Assembly (NCBI RefSeq): GCF_038002605.1
Contig: NZ_JBBOCT010000001.1
Location: forward strand, 1,240,001-1,304,000
Origin: Bacillus sp. FSL K6-3431
Lineage (GTDB): Bacteria; Bacillota; Bacilli; Bacillales; Bacillaceae_C
Reading direction: 5' to 3'
Length of the DNA: 64,000 bases
Of the stretch, positions 62,844-64,000 are shown piece by piece (position 1 is the first letter of the stretch; every line of letters begins with the position of its first letter). The position numbers and the translations under genes were made by a program. Under the pieces are notes generated by a model. That model ran no database searches. It saw only the letters and a list, made by a program, of their open reading frames with translations, and was not told the origin of the DNA.

Positions 62844-64000
62844 CTATTTTACAATATGAATTGGTGTGCCCAAAGCAACTTCCGCTGCTTCCATTGTAAT
62901 TTCACCAAGCGTAGGATGTGCATGAATAGTCATTGCAATATCCTCCACAGTCATGCCAGCTTCAATCGCTAATCCAAGCTCAGAAATCATATCTGAAGCA
63001 CTAGCACCAGCAATTTGTGCACCTACAACAAGACCGTCTTCCTTGCGCGTTACAAGCTTAACAAATCCATCTGTATTATTTAGCGCTAATGCACGACCGT
63101 TTGCAGCAAATGGGAATTTAGATGCATTAACTTCTAATCCCTCATCTTTTGCTTGCTTTTCAGTATAGCCGACTGTTGCAAGTTCTGGCTCAGAGAAAAC
63201 TACTGCTGGAATTGCTAGATAATCCACTTCTGAAGTTTGTCCAGAAATTACTTCTGCAGCAATTTTTCCTTCATAAGATGCTTTATGCGCCAATGGAGGT
63301 CCTGGTACAATATCGCCGATCGCAAAAATGTTTTTCACGTTCGTTCTGCATTGTGCATCCACTTCAATGACACCACGGTCTGTCATTTTAACCCCTACTT
63401 GCTCTAAGCCGAGCTCATCTGTATTCGGTTTACGTCCAACCGTAACAAGCACGTAATCCGCTTCTACTGTTTTCTCTTCACCTTTAGCTTCGTAAGTAAC
63501 GATGACACCATTTTCCGTTTCTTTCACACCTTTAGCCATTGCTTTTGTTACGATTTCAGTGCCTTTCTTTTTCAAGTTACGTTTAACAAGTGCGGTCATT
63601 TGTTTTTCAAAACCGCCAAGAATATCATCCGTACCTTCAAGAATTGTTACTTGTGAACCGAGGTTTGCATATGCAGTTCCAAGTTCAGTACCAACATATC
63701 CGCCACCGATGACAACAAGTTTCCCAGGGATTTCATCCAAGTTTAACGCACCAGTTGAATCGAGCACTCGTTTTGAATACTTGAAGCTTGGAAGTTCAAT
63801 TGGTCGTGAGCCTGTAGCAATAATAGCATTTTTAAAAGTATACGTCTGCGATGAGTTTTCATCCATAACCTTAAGGCTGTTTTCATCAACAAAGTATGCT
63901 TCTCCTTGAACGATGTCAACTTTATTCCCTTTTAATAAACCTTCCACTCCACCAGTTAGCTTCTTTACAACTCCAGCTTTCCATTCTTGCACTTTCGAAA
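62844..64000 (-). CDS. pdhD: Dihydrolipoyl dehydrogenase, partial (N-terminus outside window)
   Basis: E3 subunit of the pyruvate and probably other 2-oxo acid dehydrogenase complexes. 385 residues are visible; the N-terminal FAD site and redox cysteine pair lie beyond the window. Seen: [12 protein letters not shown], the NAD site [10 protein letters not shown] (about 95 residues into the visible part), [18 protein letters not shown], and the C-terminal HAHPTLGE with the active-site HxxxxE. The sequence [28 protein letters not shown] matches the pdhD of Bacillaceae rather than other E3 paralogues. Its stop is four bases from repeat B copy 4. Confidence 0.96.
   Translation of the reverse strand, partial: SKVQEWKAGVVKKLTGGVEGLLKGNKVDIVQGEAYFVDENSLKVMDENSSQTYTFKNAIIATGSRPIELPSFKYSKRVLDSTGALNLDEIPGKLVVIGGGYVGTELGTAYANLGSQVTILEGTDDILGGFEKQMTALVKRNLKKKGTEIVTKAMAKGVKETENGVIVTYEAKGEEKTVEADYVLVTVGRKPNTDELGLEQVGVKMTDRGVIEVDAQCRTNVKNIFAIGDIVPGPPLAHKASYEGKIAAEVISGQTSEVDYLAIPAVVFSEPELATVGYTEKQAKDEGLEVNASKFPFAANGRALALNNTDGFVKLVTRKEDGLVVGAQIAGASASDMISELGLAIEAGMTVEDIAMTIHAHPTLGEITMEAAEVALGTPIHIVK

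Overview
The window reads as chromosome from a low-GC, endospore-forming, aerobic member of the Bacillaceae, most like the Oceanobacillus/Virgibacillus/Ornithinibacillus group. The grounds are the sporulation genes (spoVE, spoVD, gerR, ylbJ, ylbD and a csfG-like sRNA), bacillithiol synthesis (bshC), a caa3-type oxidase, a DAP-type MurE motif, many TTG starts, and gene order that follows the B. subtilis pdhD-yktA-yla-pyc-cta-ylb-dcw region in reverse. The genus is an inference from protein character and synteny; no database was searched.

Layout. 1-15.1 kb: division and cell-wall (dcw) cluster on the minus strand (mraZ, rsmH, ftsL, pbpB, spoVD, murE, a MurF-like stub, mraY, murD, spoVE, murG, divIB, ylxW). 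15.4-20.8 kb: bshC, a DUF3397 gene, panE, ylbP, a DUF4064 gene, gerR, rpmF. 20.8-34.1 kb: ylb region (yceD, tmcAL, ylbK, ylbJ, coaD, rsmD, csfG, ylbG, ylbF, ylbE, ylbD, ylbC), interrupted by lineage-specific exported proteins and one intact IS1182-type element. 34.4-36 kb: yugN and an AI-2E-type permease. 36-44.2 kb: heme A and cytochrome caa3 genes (ctaM-like, G, F, E, D, C, B and divergent ctaA). 44.5-57.5 kb: pycA, ftsW, ylaN, a ylaL-like gene, phoH2, ylaJ, ylaI, a GNAT, ylaH, typA, ylaF. 57.9-64 kb: suhB-like phosphatase, a decayed tnpB element, ykzI, yktA, a polysaccharide deacetylase lipoprotein, a small membrane protein and the end of pdhD.

How it works together. The dcw genes make lipid II and the divisome or spore septal synthases. 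rpmF-yceD, tmcAL, rsmD, typA and ylbF touch translation and RNA. pycA, pdhD and the cta genes supply central carbon flux and respiration.

Most genes are ordinary core genes. The points of interest are a Mur-ligase-like N-domain stub coupled to mraY, a probable csfG sRNA with a sigma-F-like promoter, and four families of short dispersed intergenic repeats (called A, B, C and D here), several of which sit exactly at stop codons. There is also a 1 kb gene-poor stretch with three orphan terminators. Compared with B. subtilis as I remember it, murB, ylbL, ylbA/B, ylaM, ylaA-E and yktB are missing at their usual places. I saw no rRNA, tRNA, CRISPR array or prophage.
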